64,000 nt of DNA from contig JAINUG010000011.1 of NCBI GenBank assembly GCA_029706075.1, positions 7,012,001 to 7,076,000 of the forward strand, written 5' to 3'. The DNA is from Aldrovandia affinis (lineage: Eukaryota; Chordata; Actinopteri; Notacanthiformes; Halosauridae). Of the stretch, positions 42,621-54,900 are shown piece by piece (the stretch's first letter is position 1; each line of letters starts with the position of its first letter). A program made the translations under genes and the position numbers. The notes beneath the pieces were generated by a model. The model did no database searches and was not told the DNA's origin. It saw nothing but the letters and a program-made list of their open reading frames with translations.

Positions 42621-43040
42621 GGCCTACGTCCTCTTCTTTTTTTCTTTTTTTTTTTCCAGTTTTTCTCCCAATTTTGTAGCCAATTACACCCTCTATTTAT
42701 TTAGATTTATCCTCCCCACACGGGTCTGCTGCTCGTCTCTACGAGGCAAACTAATTCTCCAAGGGCAGCGAACTCCGCTTCCTTCGAGATGGAATTCACC
42801 CACCCACGTTCTAGAGACTCCCTTTACAGCCTTCACAGCGGACTCGGGCTGGCTCACCCTCCCCCTCCCCCTGAGACGGCCAGCCAAATGCCACCCCCGA
42901 TCAGGTCTGATGACCAGGGCCAGTCTGTTAGAGAGGCAGGTTTCGAACCGTGTCCCTGACAGGCAGCGCACACCGTATCGGACCAGCCAAAATACAGTGT
43001 GTTAGACCACTACTCTAGCCGCCGCCCCGGGGCCTACGTC
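42621..43040 (-). mobile_element. tRNA-headed SINE, minus strand, with 10-bp target duplication
   Basis: Body 42631-43030, read on the minus strand. The head GGGGCGGCGGCTAGAGTAGT contains an A-box-like TAGAGTAGTGGTCTAACAC and the B box GGTTCGAAACC (plus-strand 42939-42949). The body has GACACGGTTCGAAACCTGCC and CCTGGTCATCAGACCTGATC, and the tail has GTAATTGGCTACAAAATTGG, AGAAAAACTGG and an A-rich end. GGCCTACGTC repeats exactly on both sides (42621-42630 and 43031-43040). The architecture is that of a SINE, and the family name is not assigned. Confidence 0.87.
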
Positions 43041-43603
43041 TTCTACAGTCACTCGCAGGCTTGCTTTCACGCGTTGAATTTGAGGAGCGTTGCGTCTGTT
43101 TCTCTAACATTTCAGCACAATGACATGTGTTATTGAAGTTGTTTCCCCAAGTACCAGGCTGTGCCCCCCACCTCGCATGTGACAGGGACAGGGACAGGGA
43201 CAGATATTTGTCATAACCATTAGTGTGCGATTAAGCAGCTGCTTTCTTCCCTGTTTTTTTTATCACCTCGTGTCTGTGCGGATTAAAGAATTAACACGGT
43301 GCCTGTCAGACCTGAGCGTTTGGAAAGACAGAATGGGAATAATAACATACATTTAGGGGATTATTTCTTTATTTACGTATTTCTTTATTTTATTTTATTT
43401 TACTTTCGATGTCCGTAATTTGTTCAGTGGGTCATTGTCCTTGCAGCCCATGGAAAGGTGATTGCAGATGGGTGGATTCATGAAAGGATTGTGCTTCATT
43501 TATTACCACAAAACAGGGGGCAAATATCTGGAAAAACTACTATGGAATTGAACATAATACTCACAATGGGCCAAAGTTGTAATTAACAGCTATTCTTAAT
43601 ACT
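43041..43603. other. Intergenic DNA, no gene seen
   Basis: Contains a short (GGGACA) tandem run at 43181-43203. Otherwise unrecognised. Confidence 0.5.
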
Positions 43604-43765
43604 CAGAGGTGGGTCAATTACTCAAAATCTACTCAAGTAAAAGTTAATCAATGGAAAATGAACTGAAGTACAAGTGGAAGTAGTCATTCTATGAAACTAC
43701 TTGAGTCAGAATAAAAATGTATTTGGTCCAAAAACTACTCAAGTACAAGCTACTGTATGTATTAA
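43604..43765. mobile_element. hAT MITE-like terminus (fragment)
   Basis: CAGAGGTGGGTCAATTACTC then CTACTCAAGTAAAAGTTA and CAAAAACTACTCAAGTACAA resemble the left end of a common fish hAT MITE with repeated ACTCAAGTA words. The matching CCCACCTCTG end was not found downstream, so it is truncated or decayed. Confidence 0.5.
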
Positions 43766-44045
43766 ATTTGTATGTATTTTCTTTTTGCAATAAATTCAAA
43801 ACATACAGCTGGTCAACTGCCACGACAGAACATACAGCTGGTTAACTATCTACCATGAGAGAATTGCAACAGAATTGCGAAAATAGTCTTCAAGTCTACT
43901 TTGAGCCCGCCTACAAATGCCTACAAGCGTCTCCCTTGTCAAGGCTATGCTAGCAAGAATGTTAATGCTAGGTATGTTTTCTGCACACATAGCACTAGCT
44001 ATGACTTTGTAAACAACATTGTACTAATAGTCTAATACTATATTT

Positions 44046-45060
44046 ACAGTAAATTATTCATACCCTTGATAAAGATGAGCAGAGAAGGCTGTATAAAATA
44101 AACCAACTATATTGAATTAAGTGCTCTTTTTGAGTGATATTATTTTAGACTAATACAATTGCTCTGAGAAAAATTCTGTTTAACAAGTAATATTTTTTCC
44201 CAAAAAGATGTGTCACAATTATTCACACCTTTAATAATCATTTTCAATACAATCCAACAAAAACAAATCCTCCATACAGAATCTTTTAAGATCCTTCAGA
44301 TCCTTTGGGCTGCGCTTGTGGACTGCCTTCTTCAGTTCAAACCACAAATTTATGATCGGCTTCAAGTCTGGAGACTGAGATAGCCATTACAAGTAATTTT
44401 GTGGTCACTTAATGATTTATTGGTTGATTATGAGGTATGCTTGGGATCATTGTCTTTCAAAAAAATCAATTTGCAGCCAAGTTTCAGCTTCCTGGTTACC
44501 AGGTTTTTGGTCAAAATGTATTGGTACTTGCTGGAGTTAATGATTCCCAGGACCAGTAGACGTAAGACAACCCCATAACATCAAAGATCCACCACAACAG
44601 TGGCGATTTAGCCCCCCTGTCTTTCATCTCACCCCCTGAAAATGTTTAGTCATTCTTTTCTAAAAAACATTTTTCTCAATATCTCAATTTAAAAAAATGC
44701 CACAGATAGAGAGTGGTATTTCAATTTTGAGAGCGACCACGATTGTGGTGTTTTTGTTTTGAGGAATGTAACAGTAAATGAATTAAATGTAAAATGTAGG
44801 CTTGTGCTTTGCATGTGTACATGTCACATTCTCATTGGGGGCTGAGCCCCCCTAAAGGTCAAATCCTAGAATCACCCCTGCACCACAATATTTTACCATA
44901 GGTATGACATTATTTTCAACATTAGTGTCCTAAACCCACCGTGGCTAAGATGTGTAGTTTTGGTCTCATCTGAGCGTAACACCTGGTTCCAAATGGAGTT
45001 CAGCATTGGGAGACATTTTGGCCCAAAACCTGGTTCCCTCTGCCAGGAAATATCACAGTT
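44046..45060 (-). mobile_element. Tc1-like transposon relic with nested MITE
   Basis: The left terminus, ACAGTAAATTATTCATACCC with TTGATAAAGATGAGCAGAGA, is the inverse of the end at 7980. The reverse-strand transposase blocks TGGACTGCCTTCTTCAGTTC, GTCTGGAGACTGAGATAGCC, GGTTTTTGGTCAAAATGTAT and AACATCAAAGATCCACCAC are in order. Stops abound. The part at about 45018-45054 (ACATTTTGGCCCAAAACCTG, CCCTCTGCCAGGAAAT) repeats an internal block in the opposite direction, so the copy is rearranged. A hAT MITE sits inside at 44598-44880. Confidence 0.82.
44590..44888. mobile_element. Small hAT-type MITE nested in the Tc1 relic
   Basis: Body 44598-44880 (283 bp), starting CAGTGGCGATTTAGCCCCCC and ending AGAATCACCCCTG, imperfect inverted ends (CAGTGGCGATT against CAGGGGTGATT). 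A perfect 8-bp duplication, CACCACAA, lies at 44590-44597 and 44881-44888. Removing the insert restores the Tc1 block GATCCACCACAATATTT, as in the 27030 copy (GATCCACCACCATATTT). It encodes no protein. Confidence 0.9.
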
Positions 45061-47512
45061 GTATTAGAGGTCTCTAAGCTACCCCTTGTGCCATGCATTC
45101 TACTCCTAGATGATATATACTCACATACAGCAGGGCAAAGTTAAAAATGTGATTTCATGAAAAAATATTATTTGTAATTATAATTGGGTATTTCCAAAAA
45201 TAAATGTCTCAATGTGTTCAATAGAAATATAAATGTACGTATACCATTGTTCCATGTTAATATGAGTTACCCTTGCCTTGTTATCTTAATTTATGTTATG
45301 TTACTTATGTCTTACAAGGAGGAACAGATGGTCTTAGTGGTACTGGCAGTGTGGTAGTGTTTCCTCTTATGGACAAGTTTTTACACCTCTACAACAAGTC
45401 GTAAATGAAAGAGGAAACAACAAGTTATCTGACAATTATTAAATTCAACACCAAAATATAAAATATTGTCCTCCCTTAACAGACTTTTAAAAATCAAGGC
45501 ATCCCATCAATAACAGTTTTGTTCTTTATATTTTTATTTAGCCTTTAAGCTGTCAAAAAAACATTTTCCTTTTGCTTTCAATTGTTTTTATAAGTTTGCG
45601 CAGTTTAAAAATATCCACCCAGCATCAGTTTCTTTGCTCCAGGACAGGCATCATATGTCCTACAGTGTCAACAGACATATTTGAAAAGCAGTAGCCTACT
45701 TACAAATCAATCAGTATGATTACATGTGGGTGTGTGCAGTGCCAACTGCTGACTAGTCTACTATACTGCAATACAAACCTCATTTGTGGTAATTGAATGA
45801 TTGCTTGAGATCATAATGCGTTGATTGCTTAACAAGTAGCTTCAGAAGGTCCTCCATTAAGATGTTGGTGTTGGAGCATGGAACTTCAGGTTCCTGACAG
45901 AGGTGGTGAAAAACGCATGCCCTTTGTCATAATCATCAGATATTCTTCAAAACTGAATCTCCCTACTTTATTGGAGGAAAAAATTTCACTTCTAGCTTCT
46001 AGAATAACAGAGAAAATGGCATACTTTACAGGTAGCAAAAACGTCATGTTGGGTTATAGAAGTTATATTTGAATGGACATAACAACTTCACTGTAGCGTC
46101 AAGTGTAATGTTAAAACAAAGTCCATCTGAATGTAGCTTTACAACAGCATTGGTAGGACTTTTATTCCTATTTTTTCCCTCATGGTTTTTGCTCTATTTG
46201 GTTTTAGGTGCTCGATTATTTTTGTATTAAGTATTAATTTTGTGTCTTATTGAATTCCACATTCATTTTTTTCCTTTGTTGAGGTTTTATGTCCAATTAG
46301 TATAGATTATACTTCCCAAATTCCCTCTTGCTGAATTTGAGCAGTCTCTTACAGGCAATGTCTTCATTATGTATTCACCATGCCTTCTTTTGGGGATATG
46401 GACTGCGGGATACATGTTTTTTTAAATAGAAAAGACTCTTCTTTAATCACAGCCATTGCTTATCACTTTTGGTTGATTGCATAAACATGAATACTTTTGT
46501 GAACAGGTCAAGCTTTTTGCATATTTCTGGTCACAGAAATTCAGGCAATACACAGTCTGTGAGTGGAAGATGCAGTTGTGATCATCATCTGTCTACATGT
46601 GGACAAAGTCTTCCCCACTCCCCTTTCCCCCAATTCTTTCTTAGATTTAAAAAGGTACTTTGGTCTAGGCTTGAGTCTACTTTGAACCTGTAGTTTGCTT
46701 TCTTGTTTTATTTCTGATTCAATGTAAATGTGCCTATTTTAAAGGCCATGACTTAAAACCATTCCATATTATAGTATATTATATTATATATATATATATA
46801 TATATATAAAATATTAAAACCCAACAAACACCTTTGAGATTGTAAACTAGGCCAGCAGAAAGCATTTTCTTCACGTTTGTGGCATGATTTGTATCGTTGA
46901 TACTGCTCCCTGTGTTGGGTTAAAAGAAAACAGTTCAGAAAGAGCTTCCTTCTGTTGATTATTTTGCTTTATTCATATTTTTTCACGGCTGTGGATGTCT
47001 TCAGTAAGAACAGAATCCCTACTGAGATCACATTAAACTTTCTACTGGAGATCTTGCTGAGCCAGCATTTCATCCATTAGGTGATTGAATTTCCTACATA
47101 CCTAAAAGTAGTTTGTATTCATTCATGCAGGATTGTGTATAAAAGGAAAGAACAGTTTGCAGTTTCATAAAAACCGGTAGTACTACCTGCACTCAACAGA
47201 CAATGCTCCTGACAGAACGTCATACCAAGACATGTCCGTGATAATAAGAGATTGAGAGCTTTTAGCAATGTGCAAAAATCATGACACACGCATTATTTTT
47301 AACATTTTCTACCAATTGATTTTAATAAGTGTTATACTAGGTTGTGTTTGGGTGGTGAGGTTTTTTCCATCATGCAGCTTTATTTTAGATCAAAGATTAT
47401 ATTCCCATAGTTTTTCCTTTATGTATAAATTGTCAGTAAGACTTGCATTATTTTGATGGGGGCCATGGTGGTCAGTTGTCTGAGATCCCTTTTAAAACTC
47501 TTTCAAATAGAT
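45061..47512. other. Intergenic DNA with TA microsatellite
   Basis: No gene seen. A TA array lies at about 46782-46808. Otherwise AT-rich, no recognised element. Confidence 0.5.
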
Positions 47513-47632
47513 ATTCCTCATTCACACCTATTTATAATAGATTTGACTCATTCACACGTATTTATATTAGATATTCCCCATTCACACCTATTTATAATAG
47601 ATTTTACTCATTCACATGTATTCATCCATTCC
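47513..47632. repeat. Four-unit 30-bp tandem repeat
   Basis: Units begin at 47513, 47543, 47573 and 47603 and share CTCATTCACA-C-TATTTATA-TAGAT. Units 1 and 3, and 2 and 4, resemble each other most, suggesting a 60-bp higher-order step. Both frames through it give short repeated peptides and are not genes. Confidence 0.88.
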
Positions 47633-49077
47633 CTTGTTGAGGTACAGGTGTGCAGAAGCAGTGACAGGGAAGCTGTATGTTGCTGGCACGAATGTATTAG
47701 CTGACGCAGTGAATGCCTTCTGACAAGGCATCCCAAAAGCATCTCTTTTACTGTTCAAGTGGCCGCCGATGGCAAATTGATGACAAACGCATCATTTAAT
47801 TTTCCATTCTTTTCAGCCACTTTATCCATGTTTTTAATTGTCACTGGATAAAGATAAACGAAGGCAGATTTCAGGGAACTGCTCTTGTTATTCTAGCCAG
47901 ACTGTCCTGAATTGTCTAGAAATATGGACTGTTGCCTTCCCTGTTGTTGGAATTAGTTCTCCTCTTGCATTTTGAAGACACAAGACATTTGAATGTATGA
48001 ATTTTAATGCATATACTTCTGTTATTTCCGTGAAATATAAGCTTGCATTTCAGAGAAATTCTTATAGCTGTCAAGAGGAAGTGTGACCTATACACTGTCA
48101 AAAGTCATGAGCATATTCCAGTAGATTAGATTCTTCTTCTTCGGCAGGCAAACATCAAAATCTTACCTATGTGTAGGAAATACAAGGATTTTCAGCCAAA
48201 GCTATTGTCCCCTAAAGCTTCAGCTAATAGGCTGTAAGATGTTGATTTAAGAACCTGAAGAGGGTGTCAGAAATGCACAAGTTCTTCTCATGATAATGTA
48301 AGTACACCGTAAGGAACATCAAATAAAATGGAAGATTTACCTGGATTTGCATTCTGAGCGCACGCTGATTTGAGTGGTGTATGGAGGCAAAGCTCCTGTT
48401 AAATTCCGGTTAAAACTCTACACTACTGTACTAATGCCTCTCTCCACACACACTCACGCACACACATGGCACACACACACACACACAGAAAGAGGTGAGA
48501 AAGGAGTTACTACAATTTTGATGGCAAGATCAATGGGATTAAGCCTTCTGATCTGCTTTATTTGTTAAAATGCCCCATTTTCATATTGCGGATGGGCTTA
48601 CCGTTTACAAACAAACCTGGGATTTGGTTACAGTGCCTGTTGCAAGGTGACAGCTGTGGAGTTTGAATTTGACCCCACAGTGATATCAAATTGCTCCAGT
48701 ACAGGCAAGTCCTACTCAGCTGTAATTTCTTCAGTAAAGATGATTGTTAGCACAGCTTAATGTGGACTTTGAAGTGATATAGATAAATACACGAGTCCAC
48801 AGCTGAGCTGTGTCAATGTTATTCAGTAGTAATACTTCTTTTGTGTGTAATTAGTACTGAATATGCTGTATATGTGCATTTTTACTTTAATACATTAATG
48901 CAGTTTATCTCTGTTAGTTATGGTATATTTTCTTATACTGCACATAGCAATTAGATAGCAATAACAAATTGTCAATCACCATGTATTGCATTCAAATACA
49001 TTGTTTTATCAGCAGTTTTTCTTTTGGTATTTTTTGAGGATTTCAAAATGAATTACTTTACTATAACAGTATCATAC
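47633..49077. other. Intergenic DNA with CA microsatellite
   Basis: No gene seen. A CA tract lies at about 48446-48487. Confidence 0.5.
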
Positions 49078-49078
49078 C

Positions 49079-49117
<39 letters not shown>

Positions 49118-49200
49118 TATATGTATATATTGTTTTATATATACAGTGTATATACTGTATGTGTGTGTATATATATTTATATATATGTGTGTAAGGAATA
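49078..49200. repeat. TA-rich microsatellite with TACAGTATA interruptions
   Basis: A pure TA run at about 49085-49113 is followed by imperfect TATATACAGTGTATATACTG and GTGTGTATATATA blocks. Confidence 0.88.
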
Positions 49201-50464
49201 AACCACAACAAGCTGTGCATTCTCAGGATATATACACACACAACTGGGGTGGTGCTGAGGCTGTTAAGCCAAGTGCTGTTCCAACCCCAGAAGTGCATAT
49301 ATATCCCGAGAGCGGTTTATTCAACTTACGCCACTGTTATTTGCCAAAACAATATTAAGTGCAAAAGTTCAAAAAATTCAAACCATTATCAAGTACAAAT
49401 GATTATGTTTTGGCATGTGTACATCTGCTAAGAAATATAGTTCCTCATTTGCCTAGGCTCAGGAAGTTCATTCATTTCACAGTAGATGGCAGCAATATAA
49501 AAAACAAATTGTGTTGGAAATTGACATTTATTCCAGTCACATCCTTGTAATCAAGAACACAGACATAATTATAGCAAAAAGCCTGTTAACTTGAGTTAAG
49601 ATTAGCTAAAAGTAGCAATGATAGGGAGGATACAAATATGTTAAGTTAATAGTGCTAATATTAGCTAGCAAATTACATTAATTACTTAAAAGCTTGTAAA
49701 CTAGCATAGCTTGTAAACTATGTTATTGTAGTGAGATAACTTAGCTAGCTATCTAGATTAGTTACCTAACGATACATACCACCAACTAACTGTCTGTGTT
49801 GTTGGGACTCGTACCATAGCTAGCAAACTTTTCTAGCATGTAAATGCCTATCATGTCTGGCTAGTAACTTAGTATACAAAACACCTGGCAAGCTAGCTGC
49901 AACTGTTCTACTGGCACTAAATAGTTTATTGCAAACATTTTTAGTTAGCAATGGCTAGTAAGTTAGTTAGCTAGCTAGCTTGTCAGATGTTTTGTGTACT
50001 AAGAAGATACAGAGACACACATTTTGGCCAGCTATGTAATACATACATGACATACATACATACATTCACTAGCTAGCTAGCACTACTCTCCAAACTTGTT
50101 CCAACTTACCTCTACAGTATGGTTTCAAGTTACAAATATCACACAACCCAAGGTGGTGTGGGAGTCACTTTATAGGCAAGTTTACTGAAAAAGGCAGAAG
50201 TTATATAAACCGACTAGCTAACTAGCAATATATAATTCTGGATACATTATAAAACAATTTCACAAAGTTATTGCAATCTTTTGATATAAGAAAACGAGTC
50301 CTGTTGCTTAAGCAAACTCCCACATGGTCCCTCTGATCAATTGTCTGGACACGTTCATTTCGTAACTTGACAGATCTGCAGCTGCCGTGTCCGTTTCAAT
50401 TTGCAATCCTGATTTTACAAACGAGAATAAGTTCTGGCGGTGAAGTAACATTGATCCTTGTATA
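49201..50464. other. Intergenic DNA rich in TAGCTAGC palindromes
   Basis: No gene seen. AGCTAGC, TAGCTAGCTA and related palindromic words recur at least six times between about 49660 and 50220. Their density is unlike the flanks, and their origin is unknown. Confidence 0.5.
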
Positions 50465-51642
50465 TACACTCAGTGGACACTTTATTAGGTACACCTTTCT
50501 AGTACTGGGTAGGACCCCCCTTTGCCCCCAAAACAGCCTGAATTCTTTGTGGCATGAGATTCTGGACCATGTTGACATGATAGCATCGTGCAGTTGCTGC
50601 AGATTTGTCTGCTGCACATTCATGTTGTGAATCTCCCATTCCACTACATCCCAAAGGTGCTCTATTGGACTGAGATCTGGTGACTGTGGAGGCCATTGGA
50701 GTACGCTGAACTCATTGTCATGTTCGTAGAACCAACTTGAGATGATGTGTACTTTGTGACATGGTGCATTATCCTGCTGGGAGTAACCATTAGAAGATGG
50801 CTAGACTGTGGTCATAAAGGGATACACATGGTCAGCAACAAGACTCAGGTAGGCTGTGGAATTTAAATGATGCTCAATTGGTATTAAGGGGCCTAATGTG
50901 TACCAAGAAAACATTCCCCATACCATTACACCACCACTAGCAGCCTGAACCGTTGGCACAAGGCAGGATGGATGCATGGATTCATGTTGTTTACGCCAAA
51001 TTATGACCCTACCATCTGCATGTTGCAGCAGAAATCAAGATTCGTCAGACCAGGCAACGTTTTTCCAATCTTCAACTGTCCAGTTTTGGTGAGCCTGTGC
51101 CTACTGTAGCCTCACTTTCCTGGTCTTGGCTGACAAGAGTGGAACCTGGTGTGGTCTTCTGCTGCTGTAGCCCATCCACTTCAAGGTTCGACGTGTTGTG
51201 CATTCAGAGATGCTCTTCTGCATACCTTTGTTGTAACGTGTGGTTATTTGAGTTGCTGTCACCTTCCTATCAGCTTGAAGCAGTCTAGCCATTCTCCTCG
51301 GACCTGTCTCATGAACAAGGCATTTTCGCCCACAGAACTGCCACTCACTGGAGTTTTTTGTTTTTCGCACCATTCTCTGTAAACTCTAGAGACTGTCGTG
51401 CGTAAAAATCCCCTGAGATCAGCAGTTTCTGAGATACTCACACCACTGCGTCTGGCACCAACAATCATTCCACGGTCAAATTTTTTCCCCATTCAGATTT
51501 TTGGTCTGAACAACAACTTTACCTCTTGACCATGTCTGCATGCTTTTATGCATTGAGTTGCTGCCACATGATTGGCTGATTAGATAATTGCATTAATGAG
51601 CAGGTGTATAGGTGTACCTAATAAAGTGGCCATTGAGTGTAT
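50465..51642 (-). mobile_element. Tc1-like transposon, full length, inactive
   Basis: The terminal inverted repeats are CACTCAGTGGACACTTTATT (50467) and AATAAAGTGGCCATTGAGTG (ending 51639), followed inward by AGGTACACC on one side and GGTGTACCT on the other. TA dinucleotides flank both ends. The length of about 1.17 kb with a minus-strand transposase is typical. I recognise the family as the Tc1 group shared by teleosts and lampreys. The coding region is broken by frameshifts. Confidence 0.92.
50490..51492 (-). pseudogene. Tc1-like transposase pseudogene
   Basis: On the minus strand the N-terminus is intact for 77 codons from 51492: MGKKFDRGMIVGARRSGVSI, then SETADLRGFLRTTVSRVYRE, a helix-turn-helix DNA-binding domain. 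After a frame change, 51101-51373 continues MARLLQADRKVTATQITTRY and ARRTLKWMGYSSRRPH-type sequence, the second DNA-binding half. The C-terminal part contains a QSPDLSPIE-type catalytic motif in the region encoded near 50675, then EIHNMNVQQTNLQQLHDAIM. Frame changes near 51260-51300 and beyond 51100 prevent a full protein. Confidence 0.88.
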
Positions 51643-51883
51643 ATATATATAATTTTAAACCAGAAAACCAGCTGTAACTATTTCTCCTGTAACTGCAGCA
51701 GCATCTTTACAATATTTATTCAAAGAGTCCTGCTCCATGCATAAATTAACTGATATTAACTGAACAAATTCACACACACACTGATGTCCACACACATGCA
51801 CGCACACGCACACACACACACGTACATAGTACACAGGTATTTCAGGGTATCACGTTTTATACTATTTGCCCTGGATTCAATCA
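51643..51883. repeat. CA microsatellite and flank
   Basis: CA-rich tract with ATGCACGCACACG interruptions at about 51770-51823. No gene. Confidence 0.8.
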
Positions 51884-51957
51884 ACATTTGTCCTTAAGCG
51901 ACTTACAAACAAATTCACATGCACATTTGTCCTTAAGCGACTTACAAACAAATTCAG
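51884..51957. repeat. Two-unit tandem repeat, 39-bp period
   Basis: ACATTTGTCCTTAAGCGACT followed by TACAAACAAATTCA occurs at 51884 and again at 51923. The core AAGCGACTTACAA resembles the tail motif of fish LINEs and SINEs (GAGCGACTTACAA), so the unit may be a SINE-tail scrap that was duplicated. Confidence 0.8.
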
Positions 51958-54900
51958 TACTTTCATTTCTATTCCTTTTATCAATGAAATACTTGTTTTA
52001 ATTAATTCTGGTGATTGTTATGTTCACTGTGTTAATTTAATTGAAAATCAAATTTGTTGAGAACAGACCATAGTCATTATGGTTTCTTTTAGAATTTTTT
52101 TCTGTTATTTTTTAATTGGTTATTCTCTTAGTGGTCATACAGTATGTTTGCACAGACAGGGATTTCTGTACCATTCGGTCGTATGCTCAGTGACCTTTGT
52201 GCTGAAATGCTGTGACTTCTGGGTTTGTGTTCGTACACACCTGGCCTGAATTTAGTCAATGATGCCAAAAAGAAAAGAAAAATAAAGGTCAGAATGAAAA
52301 TGGTGTGTTTGCTTTCGCCACACAACCCACTTTCCCCAGTGACTTGTGTTGCTATAATAAATGGTATCCCAGCATTTAAAGACAACTCTATTATTTCACA
52401 AGCCTCTTGTAATTAGTCCTTGTCAGAGAAATGGATACGCATATGTGTTACCAAATTGGCAGCCAAAACCATATCGATGTTCCCCAATCTGAAGATGAAT
52501 TGTCTTTGTGTCTGTCTTGGTGGCTGCAGTGGTTTCAGAGATGTCTCCATAATGGAGGTCTATCTTTAATGGCAGCCCATCACCCTGTTGAAGATAGGTA
52601 ACATATTCTGATGGTTGATGAATTCCGTATGGCACAGTATTGTACACTAAGGAAAGCAGGCATTGGAGTATATAGATTCTTTGGCAATGGTAATAGTGCT
52701 GCCATATATACTGAATACAGTGTTCCGTTTTGGAGCCAGTTACTCACATTGATATATGACACATTTATCATTTCTTATTTGAGATAATTCATTTTAAAAC
52801 CCTACTTAGATACAATAAATGTGCAGCTGAATTTGGTATGTTCATGAGACATTGTTGTATATTACTATTCCCTGGATTCAATGAAACCACTGCTATCTTC
52901 AGGGAAACTGCTATTCAGTAAAGATCATCAGCTCATCTTAATGAAGGTGCTATTCAATTAAATAATTGATTTATCTAACCCTGTATTATAATACATTTAC
53001 CACTGGATTCAAGAGGCACTACCAATCTATCTGAAGGGAATTCAAGATGGCTTGGCACTTCGTTGTAATACACTGTCAAATGAATTAATTGAATACCATT
53101 TTTGAGCACCATGGACTGAATCCAGCACTGTATGTCCTATTCTGTATGTCAGGCATAACTCATATTTATAATGTTTATAATGTTGAAATAATGTTGTTTC
53201 TCTGCTTTTTCTTTTAGAGTATTGCTTCAAATAAGATGTATACATCAAGCACATACCAAAACAAACATTTTGACATGATTATTAGCTTAAGAAAGAGGCA
53301 AATTAATATGGCAGATGAAACCAGTGAAATTCTTATTTTCTTTTGTTGTCTGCTTTTTTTCTCTCTTTTTTTATTTTGCACTCATAATAAGCAGCTGGGG
53401 GCGGGCTCTGAACCGCTAGGCTCACATGTGGCAGTGCTTTTTCCCCAACACCCAGCATATGCACATCACAGGCCCCACTAGCTGGCATGCCCTCACAAGC
53501 AGTGACATCACCCGCATCATCTCTCTGCTCAATCACTCCGATATTTGTGTGATTAAAAGTGGATTCGAGACGCACCATGACCACATGTCTTTATTCTCAA
53601 AAAGCATGTGAATGCAAGGTCCATGTGCTTTTCATATATTTGTCTGGTCGCATAAACATGTAGAAATGCATGTTCAAGCTCATCACATCCACACAGCGTA
53701 ACTGAGATCTGGTGTGCATAAAATTATCACACACACACACACACATGTACACACACGCAAAGATTCATTTCCAGTGACAGATACATTTTTCCTCTTGTGA
53801 CTGTCACAATTGAGCAAAAAGGTGCTCAGCAGACTCGTCTAATGGAAAGCAATAATACATTTCCCACTTGAATAAGAGAATAACTCTGGCTACGCAGAGC
53901 TCAGAACATCTGGATAGCATGATATTCAAGTGAAACACCTAAAGCCAGTGCGATTAAAATCACACTTTAAGTGAAACTGTGCCTAAATGACATTTAAAAC
54001 AGCTTGGCTTGGAATAACAATGGCATTAGAATAATAGCGTTTTAATCTCTCTTTATTAGACAAGAGTAAAGCAGTAGGAGAAGCTTAGATGTTTTGTTTA
54101 GCCTTTAAGGTTCTGTAGGTTTGGATCTCATACGTGTAAATCAAAGAAAAGTGGTGTTGCGCTGATGTTGCGACTGACACCAGTTAATTCATAACTGTAA
54201 CCAGTTATGTTTTTACTATGTTTTACTGCTATTTATTTACTAGCTATTATTTTTATTATTAAGATTTTTTTAAGCAGCTATTTCTATTTGCATGTGTCAT
54301 GAACTACATTACAGTTTAGAGGCGGACTCCTGTGGTAAAAGTGTTTACAACTTGAAACCCTGAAAGTTCCACACTCTTGCCATATTCTTGGCGATCCCCT
54401 TCAAAATCCCGTCGTCATAACAGACATTAGGTTTAGGGCCTCAGCAAACTGTCAGAATTGGGGTTTCTGCTATCTGTTTATTATTCTCTGAGGGCGATAT
54501 TACAAATTCTTTCATGTAAAGATAACTGCCACACAGAACCCTGCTGGCCTGTGTTAAATGCAGATACTGCACTGTAGATATATTGGCGAATAGATCAATA
54601 GACAAACTAGGCAGCACGGGACGTTGTTGATGTACTTAGCTCTTACACTAAGAACTTTCCCATATAACTCAACTTCAGGTTTCTTTTTCAGGGCGGCAGG
54701 AAAATGAATGCGCACCAAGCCTATCTCCTTGATTTCGGTGGTGATGGAGTGCACTGAGGGAGACATATTTTATCCCGGTACTCCACTATGAATCAGAGCA
54801 GCACTCTACTGAATGCTTGCCTTCCACATTTGGCAGGGGGTTCATCCAATCCGCACTCGACCCGACTGTTTCAAGTAAGTGTTGAAAGCATAGATTTTTT

